From the NCBI RefSeq assembly GCF_005222675.1, contig NZ_STGE01000019.1, positions 310,001-374,000 on the forward strand: DNA of 64,000 nucleotides, given 5' to 3'. Each line of letters begins with the position of its first letter. Positions within the stretch are counted from its first letter, which is position 1. The DNA comes from Mycolicibacterium sp. CR10 (GTDB taxonomy: Bacteria; Actinomycetota; Actinomycetes; Mycobacteriales; Mycobacteriaceae). Shown here one piece after another: positions 1 to 8,891 of the stretch. Under the pieces are notes generated by a model. It was given only the letters and a program-made list of their open reading frames with translations, was not told the DNA's origin and ran no database searches. Made by a program: the position numbers and the translations under genes.

Positions 1-248
1 ATGTGACGAGGCGCTGCGCCCAGCGCCGTCGCGAGCCGTCCGGCGGGGTCGTCGTACGGCCAGCTCTGGCAGTACACCACCTGCAGTGAATCCACTTGCG
101 CCAGGACGTGTTCCACGCCGGCGACGGCGGCTGCCTCGCGAGCCCGCTGCTCCCAGCTGAGCAGCGGCTCGGGCGCGTCCCCGTCGCGCACGGTGTGCTG
201 GGCCGCGCCGATGACGCACAGTTGGCGGGCATCGTCCGTCGTGCCCAT
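1..248 (-). CDS. Thiolase-family protein, N-terminal part (cut by window start)
   Basis: The first 82 codons of a protein that runs off the left edge. The translation opens MGTTDDARQLCVIGAAQHTV and continues with a stretch ending PYDDPAGRLATALGAAP, which resembles the N-terminus of acetyl-CoA acetyltransferase/SCP-x-type thiolases. These shorten or condense acyl-CoAs. The active-site Cys and His lie beyond the window, so activity cannot be judged. The chosen ATG overlaps the stop of the upstream enoyl-CoA hydratase as TGATG, implying translational coupling. An in-frame ATG five codons upstream (position 263) is also possible. With the hydratase and the acyl-CoA synthetase it forms a beta-oxidation-like operon. 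The family call is inference from a short N-terminus. Confidence 0.65.
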   Translation of the reverse strand, partial: MGTTDDARQLCVIGAAQHTVRDGDAPEPLLSWEQRAREAAAVAGVEHVLAQVDSLQVVYCQSWPYDDPAGRLATALGAAPRH

Positions 249-1069
249 CAGGTGCCCGACCATCGCGGGGGACGCTTCTCGGCGAAGGCCCGCGGGCCCT
301 CCTTGGCGTCTTCGGTGGCGAAGACCTCCCGGGAGATCCGCGATTCATTGCGGTACGCCTCGCGCATGTCGAGCTTGAGTCCCTCCAGCACACTGCGTTT
401 GGTGGCCTGGACCGCCAGCGGTGCGTTCTTGGTGATCCGCGCCGCGTATTCGAACGCCCGGTCCAGCAGCTCCTCTTCGGGCACCACCGCGTTGAGCAGA
501 CCCATTCCGTAGGCCTGCTGCGCGTCGATCTGATCCGCGCACAGCAGGAACTCCATGGCGTGGGCGAACGGGATCTGGCGCGGCAGGCGAACCGTGGTGC
601 CTCCGCCGGCGAACAGGCCCCGGGCGGGTTCCAGCACCCCGAAGGTGGCGTGCTCGGCCGCGACGCGGATATCGACGCCGCCGAGCATCTCCATGCCACC
701 CGCGACGCACGGACCGTTGATCGCGGCGATGATCGGCTTGTAGATCTTGGTGCCGCGCAGCACCGCATCGGTTCCGTCGGACAGCGAGTAACCGCTGACC
801 GAGGTCGCTGTTCCCGCCTGCAGTTCCTTCGACAGCGCGGTGATCTCGGGGACGTAGGTCTTGAGGTCGGCTCCGGACATATAGGAGCGGCCGACCCCGG
901 TGAAGATGGCCACCCACGCGGCGTCGTCGGCCTCGAATCTCTTCCATGCCTGCGCCAATTGGTGGAAGTGCTCGAGATCGCAGGCGTTCCTGGCCTCGGG
1001 ACGGTCGAGGGTGATGAGCACGACGTGCTCCGCGTCGGGGCGCGCCCCGAGTTCGTAATGCACCGGCAC
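248..1069 (-). CDS. Enoyl-CoA hydratase/isomerase family protein (crotonase fold)
   Basis: A 273-residue crotonase-superfamily protein, the usual family length. The oxyanion-hole segments are visible: SGADLK near residues 65-70 and GPCVAGGMEM near 119-128. A glutamate in FGVLEPARG (about residue 147) sits where crotonases carry catalytic or substrate-steering acids. It would hydrate or isomerise an enoyl-CoA in the cytosol. Its stop overlaps the thiolase start by one base, and the acyl-CoA synthetase gene lies 33 bases upstream on the same strand, so the three are probably co-transcribed as an acyl-CoA activation and degradation set. The exact substrate is not readable; mycobacteria have many EchA paralogues. 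Confidence 0.9.
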   Translation of the reverse strand: MPVHYELGARPDAEHVVLITLDRPEARNACDLEHFHQLAQAWKRFEADDAAWVAIFTGVGRSYMSGADLKTYVPEITALSKELQAGTATSVSGYSLSDGTDAVLRGTKIYKPIIAAINGPCVAGGMEMLGGVDIRVAAEHATFGVLEPARGLFAGGGTTVRLPRQIPFAHAMEFLLCADQIDAQQAYGMGLLNAVVPEEELLDRAFEYAARITKNAPLAVQATKRSVLEGLKLDMREAYRNESRISREVFATEDAKEGPRAFAEKRPPRWSGT

Positions 1070-1102
1070 GGGTGCTCCTTGTCTCTCGGGTCTGGTTGAT
1101 CG

Positions 1103-2749
1103 TCAGAGCTTTTCGGAGACCGGCGATACCGGCTGCGGATGTACGTCGATCCTGCCGTGGTCGAGGAACTCGTCGCGCAGCCCGTCGCGGTCGGCGGCGG
1201 TCATCAGGACATACGCCTGCGATCGCGCCGGGCGCCACCACACCGGGTCGTCGCAGATCCAGGCGTCGCGGCGCAGCGGGGTCTTGTTGATCTTGCTCTG
1301 GCCGATGACGGGAAGCTCGCTCATCACGCGGACGAACCGGGGCGCCCATTTGGTGCCGAGATCGGGCTGCGCATCCAGGAACGTGGCAAAGGCCTCGGGG
1401 TCGAAGGACCGGCCCGCGACGGGTTCGATGGCCGCAAGGATCTGGTCTCCGGCAAGGGGATCGGGCACTCCGACCACGGCGACCGCCGCGGCGTCGGGAA
1501 ACCGTCCCACGATCCGCTCGACCGGACCCACGGCGAAGTTCTCCGAGTCCACCCGCAACCAGTCACCGACCCGCCCGGCGAACCAGAACACTCCGTCGGC
1601 ATCGCGGTATCCCAGATCTCCCGACCAGAACCAGCCGCCACGCAGCCGGTCGGATTCGGCTCCCGGGTTGTTCCAATAGCCCTCGAACGAGCCCGCCGCG
1701 TCCCTGCGCACCAACTCACCGATGGCTGCGGCGGCGTTGCACAGTCGTCCCGCGGAGTCGAATTGTGCTGTCTCACAGTCCACACCGGACTCGTCGACGA
1801 CGGCAATGTCGGCACCCGGGGGAGCGAGGCCGAGTGATCCCGATTTCGTCGACGGCATCAGGACGATCCCGCCCTCGCTGGAGCCGTAACCGCTCACCAC
1901 GGTCACCCCGAAGCGTTCGCCGAAGTCCGCGGTGTCGCGTGGTGACGCTTCCGGCGCGAGGACGGCCTTGAGTCGGTGATCGCGGTCGTGCGGGGTGGGC
2001 GGCGTCGCGAGAATGTAGCCGAGCGCCCTACCGACGGTCGCCGTGAAGGTGACGCCGTGGGTTCGGACGTCGTCGAGCCAGGCACCCGCGGAGAAGCGAT
2101 CACGCAGCACCAACCGGGATCCGCCGGCCAGCGCGGGGAAAAGCGTGGCGTTGAGCGCATTTCCGTGCGCCAGCGTCATCGGGCAATACAGGACGGCCTT
2201 CGCCCCGAGCCCCATCTTCCCGCCGGCCCCCGCCAGCCGGGCCTGGCTGCATTTCGCGGCCTTGGGTGCGGAGGTTGAGCCCGATGTCAGGAGCAGGAAC
2301 AGCAGTGCCGACGGTGCGGGGTCGGCATCGGGCAGGGCGGCGCCGCCGAAATCTGACCACGGCGCATCCTCCACACGTACCGACCCCTCGACGAGGTCGC
2401 CGTAGGTCGAGTCCGAGACGACGAACTGGCAGGAAGTGTGGGAGATGTCGCGGGCCAACTCCGCACCCCTGCGCGTGGGGTTCACCCCGACGATGCAGGC
2501 GCCGGCCAGCGCGGCGCCGAAGATCTGGAACACATACTCGGGCACGTTGGGCAGCAGCACGCCGATGTGCGGGGGACGTTCGGGGTCGAGGGTGGCCCGC
2601 ATCCAGGCCGCCCGCGTCGCCGCCTCGGCGACCACCTCACCCCAGGTCCACGATCGGTCGCCGCTGACCAGACCGACGTTGTGGTCCTCGGCGCGGGACC
2701 GCACCAGTGCCGCCACGGTGGCTGCGCCGCCACCTTGCGAGGCCGTCAT
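1103..2749 (-). CDS. AMP-dependent fatty-acyl-CoA synthetase (FadD17-like)
   Basis: A 548-residue ANL-superfamily adenylate-forming enzyme that activates a carboxylic acid to its CoA thioester with ATP. The P-loop-like motif LTSGSTSAPK lies at about 154-163. GYGSSEGG, SGDLGYRD and the C-terminal lysine motif INKTPLRRDAW follow in order. In the P-loop motif a serine replaces the more usual glycine (GSTSAPK rather than GSTGxPK), a divergence also seen in some mycobacterial FadD proteins. It is the first gene of a minus-strand group with enoyl-CoA hydratase and thiolase. The 125 bases upstream are shared with the divergent alcohol dehydrogenase. I recall FadD17/FadD1 as similar, but paralogue assignment needs an alignment. 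Confidence 0.88.
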   Translation of the reverse strand: MTASQGGGAATVAALVRSRAEDHNVGLVSGDRSWTWGEVVAEAATRAAWMRATLDPERPPHIGVLLPNVPEYVFQIFGAALAGACIVGVNPTRRGAELARDISHTSCQFVVSDSTYGDLVEGSVRVEDAPWSDFGGAALPDADPAPSALLFLLLTSGSTSAPKAAKCSQARLAGAGGKMGLGAKAVLYCPMTLAHGNALNATLFPALAGGSRLVLRDRFSAGAWLDDVRTHGVTFTATVGRALGYILATPPTPHDRDHRLKAVLAPEASPRDTADFGERFGVTVVSGYGSSEGGIVLMPSTKSGSLGLAPPGADIAVVDESGVDCETAQFDSAGRLCNAAAAIGELVRRDAAGSFEGYWNNPGAESDRLRGGWFWSGDLGYRDADGVFWFAGRVGDWLRVDSENFAVGPVERIVGRFPDAAAVAVVGVPDPLAGDQILAAIEPVAGRSFDPEAFATFLDAQPDLGTKWAPRFVRVMSELPVIGQSKINKTPLRRDAWICDDPVWWRPARSQAYVLMTAADRDGLRDEFLDHGRIDVHPQPVSPVSEKL

Positions 2750-2824
2750 GCGGGATCAGCGCTCCGATCGGCGGACGTCGAGCGCATGGTGCGGACTCCT
2801 GAGATGATGGCCTGCGGGTATCTT

Positions 2825-2830
2825 TATGAT
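2825..2830 (+). promoter_or_regulatory. Candidate -10 element in AT-rich divergent promoter region
   Basis: TATGAT lies 44 bases before the alcohol dehydrogenase start, inside the only strongly AT-rich patch of this neighbourhood (about 2820-2850). The palindrome-like TTAT-N4-ATAA overlaps it. No convincing -35 was found, which is common for mycobacterial promoters. The same patch must also hold the promoter of the divergent acyl-CoA synthetase. Confidence 0.3.
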
Positions 2831-2874
2831 AATAACAATTTAGGAAAATAGCCTAGCCCCACGAGGTATCAACG

Positions 2875-3966
2875 ATGAGCGAACGCGGTGCCATCCTGCG
2901 CACGGTAGGAGAGCCGCTGCAGATCGAGCACATCACGCTGGCACCTCTGGCGCCAGACCAGGTGCGGGTACGCATCGCCGCAAGCGGCGTCTGCCACTCC
3001 GACCTCTCGCAGGCCACCGGCGCCCTGCCCGTCGGAACTCCGTGCGTGCTCGGGCACGAGGGGGCGGGCGTCATCGAAGCCGTCGGCTCCGAGGTCCACC
3101 ACCTCACGCCCGGCACCCACGTGGTGATCGCCTGGGTGGCGGCATGCGGTCAGTGCTGGTTCTGCGCGCGCGGTGAACTTCATCTGTGCCGCAACGCCAT
3201 CCGGGACACCTACTCGATGCCCTATGCGACTGATTCCGAAGGTGCGGCCCTGTTCACGTCGATGGGTGTGTCGAGCTTCTCGACAGCGACGAACTGCCTG
3301 GCACGCGCCGTCGTCCCGATCGCCGAGGACATCCCTTTGGAGATCGCGTCGTTGATCGGGTGCGGTGTGGCCACCGGCGCCGGCGCGGCCCTGAACACCG
3401 CACCGGTGGAACACGGAAGCGCGGTGGCCGTCATCGGCCTGGGCGGTGTCGGCCTGGCGTCGCTGATGGCGTCGAGAGTCCGGGGCGCGGCAGAGCTGAT
3501 TGCGGTCGACCCTGTCGCTTCGCGACGCGAGGCGGCGCTCGCGCTCGGCGCCACCCACGCCGTCGACCCGGCCGACGGTGACGTCGCCAGGCAGATCCGC
3601 GCGGTCACCGGCCGCCGGGGCGCGGACTTCGTCTTCGAAGCGGTCGGTCGCCAAGGGACCATCGAAACCGCGATCGCCGCCACTCGGCGTGGCGGCACCA
3701 CCTGCATCGTCGGCGCCGCGCCACCCGACGAACGGGTGTCCCTGTCGGCGTACGACCTGTACATGCACGGCAAGACCTTGGTCGGATGCCAGTACGGATC
3801 GGTGGTCCCCGCCCGCGACTTCCCGTTGTTGTTGAACCTCTGGCGGACCGGGCGGTTACCGCTCGAACGACTCATCACCGGGCGGATCGGTCTTGACGAC
3901 GTGAACGGAGCCTTCGACGAGCTTCGCCGGGGAACCGGGATTCGATCCGTCATCGTCAACGACTGA
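2875..3966 (+). CDS. Zinc-dependent alcohol dehydrogenase (MDR superfamily)
   Basis: A 363-residue medium-chain dehydrogenase. Catalytic-zinc ligands are visible as C40 in GVCHSD and H61-E62 in GHEGAG, with a further Cys in LIGCGVATG. The structural-zinc cluster has four Cys at about 91, 94, 97 and 105. The Rossmann motif IGLGGVGLA and an acidic residue after the second strand (AVDPVAS) suggest NAD preference. The enzyme would interconvert an alcohol and an aldehyde or ketone. It diverges from the acyl-CoA synthetase and lies 15 bases before the AttH-like gene, so the two are probably co-transcribed. Its length and zinc sites agree with class III/NDMA-type mycobacterial ADHs; the substrate is unknown. 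Confidence 0.92.
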   Translation: MSERGAILRTVGEPLQIEHITLAPLAPDQVRVRIAASGVCHSDLSQATGALPVGTPCVLGHEGAGVIEAVGSEVHHLTPGTHVVIAWVAACGQCWFCARGELHLCRNAIRDTYSMPYATDSEGAALFTSMGVSSFSTATNCLARAVVPIAEDIPLEIASLIGCGVATGAGAALNTAPVEHGSAVAVIGLGGVGLASLMASRVRGAAELIAVDPVASRREAALALGATHAVDPADGDVARQIRAVTGRRGADFVFEAVGRQGTIETAIAATRRGGTTCIVGAAPPDERVSLSAYDLYMHGKTLVGCQYGSVVPARDFPLLLNLWRTGRLPLERLITGRIGLDDVNGAFDELRRGTGIRSVIVND

Positions 3967-3981
3967 AGCGAGGCGACTGAG

Positions 3982-5379
3982 ATGGGCGCGACTGACGCGG
4001 GGCTGCAGAACGATTGGCAGCGCTACCCCTTTCGTCTGGTGCCTGGCGATCCGCAACTCGACTTCCCCGCGGCGGAGGGCATGCATCACGACTACGAATC
4101 CGACACCTGGTATCTCGCAGGGTTTCTCACCGCGGATTCCGGGCGACGGTTCGCGTTCATCACGATCTTCAACAGAAACCGCCCCGGCGGCGAGGTGGTC
4201 GCCGACTTCCATACCTTCGCGCTGTTCGACGTCGATCACGGAACCTACGGCACCTTCACCGACTACGACATGCCGCCCAAGAACATGGAGGCCGGCGCCC
4301 GGCCGAAACTCACCTGCGCCGAGGGCCACCTGGACGTGCGCTACGACAGCAGCGCCGGCACCACCACGTGGGCAGCGTGCCGAGACGAGACCGGCGACCT
4401 GGTTCCGTACACCTACGACTACCGGGCCGTGGGCAACGACAGGGACGGCGCCGCAATGGAATTGCGGCTTCATCTGACACCGTCCCGGCCTCCGGTTCCC
4501 GTCGGCGGACCGATGTACCACGGCAAGATCATCGCGTGCATGCAGGACGACACCTACTCGTACTTCCAGACCGGCATGCAGATGGCCGGGACACTGACCT
4601 GGGCCCGCGGCGATGGGGTGATCGCCGAGAGCGTCACCGGAGACTCCGGCCACATCGACCGCCAGTGGTTCCCGCACTACGCGGGCGGCGGCGGCACCGG
4701 CGGCGACCCCCGCGGTCAGGCGCACGAATGGCACACCATCAGCCTCGACAACGGTGTCGACATGAGCGTGTGGCGACAGTTCGACCGCCGCAACGGAAAT
4801 GCCCTGGTGCCGTTCACCGGAATCACCACGACGGATGCCGACGGCACACCACCCGAGTGCGTCGAGGACCTCGAGGTCGTCACGACCAGTTACGTGCGCT
4901 GGCCCGACGCGGTTCGCAGCCTGATGCGACCGCCGTCGAAGCCCCGATACCTGCCGGAGCGCCACACCCTCAGGTCGGCGGCGCTCGACCTGGAGCTGAC
5001 GGGCGAGCCCCTGGTGACCGCACCGGCGCACGCGCTGCCGATCGAGTACCTGGAAGGCCCGTACCGCTATTGGGGCACCATGCGGGGAACGCCGGTGACG
5101 GGAGTCGCCCTCTACGAGGCCACCCTCGCCATGTACCGCGACTGGGAGTTGGTCGAGGTGCTCGCCACCCAGGCCGCTGCCTGCGATGGATCCGAGGAAC
5201 TGATGGCAACGCTGCGCGACGCGCGGTCATACGTGATCCGTCGCAATGATCAAGCCAGCCTGGACTTTCTGGAACGCAGGCTCCGCCCTCAGCTCGCCGC
5301 ACTCCCGGAGGACGCCGCCGGCCAGCTCATCCCCATTCTCGACTACCTCGCCGAAGCGATCCGCAACGGCATCCGCTGA
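3982..5379 (+). CDS. AttH/CrtC-like lipocalin-fold protein (putative hydrolase/hydratase)
   Basis: A 465-residue protein without a signal peptide. The segments DTWYLAGFLT, FHTFALFDV and SGHIDRQWF resemble the AttH/carotenoid 1,2-hydratase (CrtC) superfamily, in which a W/H-rich double lipocalin fold binds a terpenoid-type substrate; the IDRQW segment is where that family has its conserved Trp. It follows the alcohol dehydrogenase by 15 bases and converges on a P450 gene, so the context is oxidative processing of a hydrophobic compound. The superfamily call comes from motif resemblance only. It should be read as 'AttH-like, function unknown'. Confidence 0.6.
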   Translation: MGATDAGLQNDWQRYPFRLVPGDPQLDFPAAEGMHHDYESDTWYLAGFLTADSGRRFAFITIFNRNRPGGEVVADFHTFALFDVDHGTYGTFTDYDMPPKNMEAGARPKLTCAEGHLDVRYDSSAGTTTWAACRDETGDLVPYTYDYRAVGNDRDGAAMELRLHLTPSRPPVPVGGPMYHGKIIACMQDDTYSYFQTGMQMAGTLTWARGDGVIAESVTGDSGHIDRQWFPHYAGGGGTGGDPRGQAHEWHTISLDNGVDMSVWRQFDRRNGNALVPFTGITTTDADGTPPECVEDLEVVTTSYVRWPDAVRSLMRPPSKPRYLPERHTLRSAALDLELTGEPLVTAPAHALPIEYLEGPYRYWGTMRGTPVTGVALYEATLAMYRDWELVEVLATQAAACDGSEELMATLRDARSYVIRRNDQASLDFLERRLRPQLAALPEDAAGQLIPILDYLAEAIRNGIR

Positions 5380-5382
5380 ACA

Positions 5383-6549
5383 TCAGTTCCTGGGCTGCAA
5401 CAGGATCGGTAGCGTGGCGGTCTCCCGCAGCAAGGTCGACGCACCCCTCTTCACGCCGTCGAGCACCCGGTAGTGCGGCCATCGCCGCAACACCTCGGTG
5501 AACACCACCTTGGCCTCCAACCGTGCGAGCTGGGCTCCGAGGCAGAAGTGCTCGCCGATGCCGAACGCCAGATGCGGGTTGGGTGACCGGGTCACATCGA
5601 ATTTGTCTGCGTCCGAACCGAAGACCGCCTCGTCGCGATTGGCGGCCGCGTACAGCATCACCAGGTAAGACCCCGCGTCGACGTCGGTGCCACCGACCGT
5701 CACCGGGCAGGTCGCGGTGCGCGCCATCGCGACGATCGGGGTGATCCAGCGCAGCATCTCCTCGACCGCACCGGGGATCAACGACTCGTCCTGCGCCAGC
5801 TGTGCGCGCTGATCGGGATGTTCCGCCAGTGCCACCAGCCCGCCGCTGATCAGGTGTCGCGTCGTCTCGTTGCCCGCGACCAGCAGGCTCATACAGAAGC
5901 CCAGTTGTTCGGCCCTCGTCAATTCGGCATCAGCGGTGATCGCCGTGAGAAGGTCGTCGGGCGGATCCGGATCATCGGCCCGCGCATCGAGTCTGGCGTT
6001 GAAGTACACGAAGAAGTCGATCGCGACCATCGCTCGCGGATCGGTCGGATCGGTCGCGGCGATGGCGATGGCGTCCGACCAGGTGCGAAATGTGGGAAGG
6101 TCCTCGGCGGGCACGCCGAGCATGTGCGCGATCATCAGGATCGGTACCGGAGCGCAGATCGCGTCGACGGCGTCGACAGGTTCCTCCGGGTCGATCGCGT
6201 CCAGGACGTCGGCGACGATCCCCTCGAGGATCGGGGTCAGCTGCGCAACCCTGCGCACGGTGAAGCCCCGGTTGACGATTCGCCGCATCGCGACGTGGCG
6301 CGGCGGATCGACATAGAGAATGGACTCGGTGCCGGTCACGGTCCGCTTGCGGTCGCCGATCAGAACGCCCTTGGCCGAGCTGAAGGTCGCGGGGTCCTTG
6401 CTGATCCGCACGATCTCGTCGTGGCCGGCAATGGTCCAGAACCCGGCGTCGCCGAGCAGCGCGACAGGGCAACCGCGCCGCAGCTCGGCGAGCTCCTGAT
6501 CCGGCTCGCCCTGCCAGAACTCCGGGTCGTGGACGTTCGGAACTCTCAT
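5383..6549 (-). CDS. Cytochrome P450
   Basis: A 388-residue soluble bacterial P450 monooxygenase. The I-helix oxygen-activation motif AGNETTR, the K-helix EEMLRW and the haem-binding loop FGIGEHFCLGAQ (thiolate Cys about residue 336) are all intact. It would hydroxylate a hydrophobic substrate using ferredoxin and a reductase encoded elsewhere; none is in this window. The gene is preceded by a TetR gene on the same strand with a 4-base overlap (ATGA), so the regulator and P450 form an operon. It converges on the AttH-like gene with only 3 bases between them. CYP family number cannot be assigned without alignment. Confidence 0.95.
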   Translation of the reverse strand: MRVPNVHDPEFWQGEPDQELAELRRGCPVALLGDAGFWTIAGHDEIVRISKDPATFSSAKGVLIGDRKRTVTGTESILYVDPPRHVAMRRIVNRGFTVRRVAQLTPILEGIVADVLDAIDPEEPVDAVDAICAPVPILMIAHMLGVPAEDLPTFRTWSDAIAIAATDPTDPRAMVAIDFFVYFNARLDARADDPDPPDDLLTAITADAELTRAEQLGFCMSLLVAGNETTRHLISGGLVALAEHPDQRAQLAQDESLIPGAVEEMLRWITPIVAMARTATCPVTVGGTDVDAGSYLVMLYAAANRDEAVFGSDADKFDVTRSPNPHLAFGIGEHFCLGAQLARLEAKVVFTEVLRRWPHYRVLDGVKRGASTLLRETATLPILLQPRN

Positions 6550-7148
6550 CGGATCTCCCTCCTCCGCCGCGGTGAACCGACGGCGGCAGGCAGACTTGCG
6601 GCGGCACGTAGCTGCCTGCGGGTTGCCGTGTTGTCGACGTCGGGAAACATGTAGTGGCTCAGCGCCGTTCGCGCAATCGCACCGGCGAGGGCGCCGGGTT
6701 CGACCGCCGGGTCGACTCCTCCTTCACGCGCGCACCGCAGTAGGACCGCCTCCAATCCCGCGGTCATCATGGGTAGCGCCTGCGCCATCTGCTGGTGCGC
6801 GAAGCCGGGCTCGAGGTCCAGCAGGCGTCCCGGCGGTTGATCCTCGACGAACGTCGCGACGACGTCCACCGCCGCTTCCAGCCTCGCGACGCCGGTGACG
6901 CCCGAGATGGCGTCGTCCATCGCCGCGTTGAACCGCCGGTACTCACGCTTGCCCAACGCGTCGATCAGATCCTCTTTGGACACGAAGTAGCGGTAGACGG
7001 TGGGTCGGGAGACGCCGGCCAGTGCTGCCACGTCGGACAGGGACAGCTTCCGTGCGCCGGTCCGGAACACGAGCCGCGCGGCGGCGTCGAGGATGCGATC
7101 GGTCAGATCGCCGTGATCCGAACCGCGCGACTCCCCGCCCGACACCAT
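6546..7148 (-). CDS. TetR/AcrR-family transcriptional regulator
   Basis: A 200-residue regulator. The N-terminal helix-turn-helix is clear: LSDVAALAGVSRPTVYRYF at about 39-57, followed by the FVSKEDLID-type continuation typical of TetR proteins. The C-terminal ligand-binding half is not diagnostic. It overlaps the P450 start by 4 bases and diverges from an SDR gene; a 19-base inverted repeat at 7180-7198 in the shared region is a likely operator. By family habit it would repress the P450 operon and the SDR until a hydrophobic ligand is present. Confidence 0.92.
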   Translation of the reverse strand: MVSGGESRGSDHGDLTDRILDAAARLVFRTGARKLSLSDVAALAGVSRPTVYRYFVSKEDLIDALGKREYRRFNAAMDDAISGVTGVARLEAAVDVVATFVEDQPPGRLLDLEPGFAHQQMAQALPMMTAGLEAVLLRCAREGGVDPAVEPGALAGAIARTALSHYMFPDVDNTATRRQLRAAASLPAAVGSPRRRREIR

Positions 7149-7179
7149 GACCCTCCCCCTCGCAGTCGAGACAGCCGAG

Positions 7180-7198
7180 GTTGCATTACAGATACAAC
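7180..7198. promoter_or_regulatory. Candidate TetR operator (GTTGCAT-N5-ATACAAC)
   Basis: An imperfect inverted repeat with arms matching at 6 of 7 positions, located between the divergent TetR/P450 unit and the SDR gene. A related TAATGTAAC half-site at 7211-7219 pairs with GTTGCATTA at 7180-7188 (8 of 9). Both are seen directly; binding by the adjacent TetR protein is inference. Confidence 0.42.
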
Positions 7199-7240
7199 AC
7201 CTAGAGTAACTAATGTAACACTCGAACTGCGGTCTGATTT

Positions 7241-8059
7241 ATGGTCGATGGCATGAGCATCGACCCGTCAAACATCCTTCTCACCGATCGCGTGGCGGTC
7301 GTGACCGGCGGCGGCTCGGGTATCGGGCGCGGCATTGCGGCGGGCCTGACCGCCTTCGGAGCCAAGGTGGCGATCTGGGAGAAGGACGCCGAGACATGCG
7401 CGGCCGCCGCGCAGGAGATCGGCGCGCTCGGCATTCCCACCGACGTCCGCGACAGCGCCGCGGTGGACGCGGCGCTCGCGCAGACCGTCGCTGCGCTCGG
7501 TCCGGTGACGATCCTGGTCAACAATGCGGGCGGGGTCTTCTGGTCGGGGATCCTCGACACCACCGAGAACGGCTGGGACGCGCTCTACACATCGAACCTC
7601 CGCCACGTGTACCTGTGCACCCAGCGGGTGGCCCGCGGCCTGGTCGAACAGAAGCTGCCGGGCAGCATCATCAGCATCACGTCGATCGAAGGTGTCCGTG
7701 CGGCGCCGGGTTATGCGACCTACGCTGCGGCCAAGGCCGGCGTCATCAACTACACGAAGACGGCTGCGCTGGAACTCGCTCCGCACGGCATCCGGGTGAA
7801 CGCCCTTGCTCCGGATCTCACGATGACCGAGGGCATCAGATCGATCTCGCCGCCAGGAACCGAACGGCGCGCCAGCCTGATGATCCCGATGGGTAGGCCG
7901 GGACATGTCGACGAGATGGCCGGCGCCGCCGTATTTCTCGCGTCGGACATGTCGAGCTACGTCACGGGGCAGACGATCCACGTCGACGGCGGCACGCAGG
8001 CGTCCTCCGGATGGTCTCACCACCCCGACACCGGTGAGTACGTCCTCGGGCCGACCTAA
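7241..8059 (+). CDS. Short-chain dehydrogenase/reductase (SDR)
   Basis: A 272-residue classical SDR, NAD(P)-dependent oxidoreductase of alcohol/ketone groups. Cofactor motif TGGGSGIGRG lies near residues 25-34, NNAG near 93, and the catalytic pair as YATYAAAKAG (YxxxK), preceded by the ITS active-site serine. The C-terminus VDGGTQ is typical. The ATG at 7253 (residue 5) is an equally good start. Transcribed away from the TetR/P450 unit and presumably controlled by the same operator region; with P450 and other SDRs it points to a multistep oxidation of a ring or terpenoid substrate. Confidence 0.9.
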   Translation: MVDGMSIDPSNILLTDRVAVVTGGGSGIGRGIAAGLTAFGAKVAIWEKDAETCAAAAQEIGALGIPTDVRDSAAVDAALAQTVAALGPVTILVNNAGGVFWSGILDTTENGWDALYTSNLRHVYLCTQRVARGLVEQKLPGSIISITSIEGVRAAPGYATYAAAKAGVINYTKTAALELAPHGIRVNALAPDLTMTEGIRSISPPGTERRASLMIPMGRPGHVDEMAGAAVFLASDMSSYVTGQTIHVDGGTQASSGWSHHPDTGEYVLGPT

Positions 8060-8079
8060 CGGCCCAGTGTCTCAGCGCA

Positions 8080-8883
8080 CTAGATGAAGTCGCTGCCGCC
8101 GTCGACGTTCACGGTGGCGCCGGTGACGTAGCCGTTTCGCTTCGACGCGAGGTACGTGGTGATGGAGGCGATCTCCTCGGGCAGGCCGGCGCGACCGAGA
8201 TCGCACGGCTGGTGGAAGTTGTCGTCGATCCACTGCATCACGTCGACCGGGTTCGTCGCGTCGAGCCCGTCGGCAGCCAGAATGTCCTTGAGGTTTTCGG
8301 TGAAGCTGGCCGTCACGATGGTTCCCGGACACACGCAGTTCACCAGGATTCCGTCCTTGGCAAGACTTTTCGAGAGGTTCTTGGTGATGCTGCTCAATGC
8401 CGCCTTCGAGGCCGTGTAGGCAACGATCCGCGGATTCTGGCGCTGGATGGAATGCGCGGACAGGGTGACGATGCGTGCCCAGTCGGCTTCGCGGAGCATC
8501 GGGAGCGCGGCGCGTATCGATCGCACCCCGGACATGGTGCCGAGCGAGAAGGCGGCGTCCCAATCCGCATCGTCCATCTCCTCGAAGTAGCCGTCTCCCG
8601 GCCCGATGGTGTGCACCAGGCTGTTCAGCGCGCCCCACCGCTGCCTGACCTCGTCGAAGCCGGCCGCGATCGAATTCGGGTCGGTCATGTCCACGCTGAT
8701 GCCGACCGCGTCGGGGGCGCCCGCCGCCAGCAACGACTCGGTGGCGGCATCCAAGGCCTCTCGGCCCCTGGCCATCACCGCGACACGGGCCCCGTCGGCC
8801 GCCAGCGTCTCGGCGATCGCCAACCCCATGCCTTTACTTCCGCCCGTGACGACGGCTGCTGCTCCTGCCAGACCCAGATCCAT
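8080..8883 (-). CDS. Short-chain dehydrogenase/reductase (SDR)
   Basis: A 267-residue classical SDR with TGGSKGMGLAI near residues 14-24 and the YTASK (YxxxK) active site. The segment before the YxxxK reads VTLSAHSIQRQ and supplies the catalytic Ser. It is the last gene of a minus-strand operon reading DUF1214 protein, sulfotransferase, TetR, then this SDR, with 8 bases between it and the TetR gene. It converges on the previous SDR. Substrate unknown; operon context suggests processing of a sulfatable hydroxylated lipid or sterol. Confidence 0.9.
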   Translation of the reverse strand: MDLGLAGAAAVVTGGSKGMGLAIAETLAADGARVAVMARGREALDAATESLLAAGAPDAVGISVDMTDPNSIAAGFDEVRQRWGALNSLVHTIGPGDGYFEEMDDADWDAAFSLGTMSGVRSIRAALPMLREADWARIVTLSAHSIQRQNPRIVAYTASKAALSSITKNLSKSLAKDGILVNCVCPGTIVTASFTENLKDILAADGLDATNPVDVMQWIDDNFHQPCDLGRAGLPEEIASITTYLASKRNGYVTGATVNVDGGSDFI

Positions 8884-8891
8884 TGTTTCCC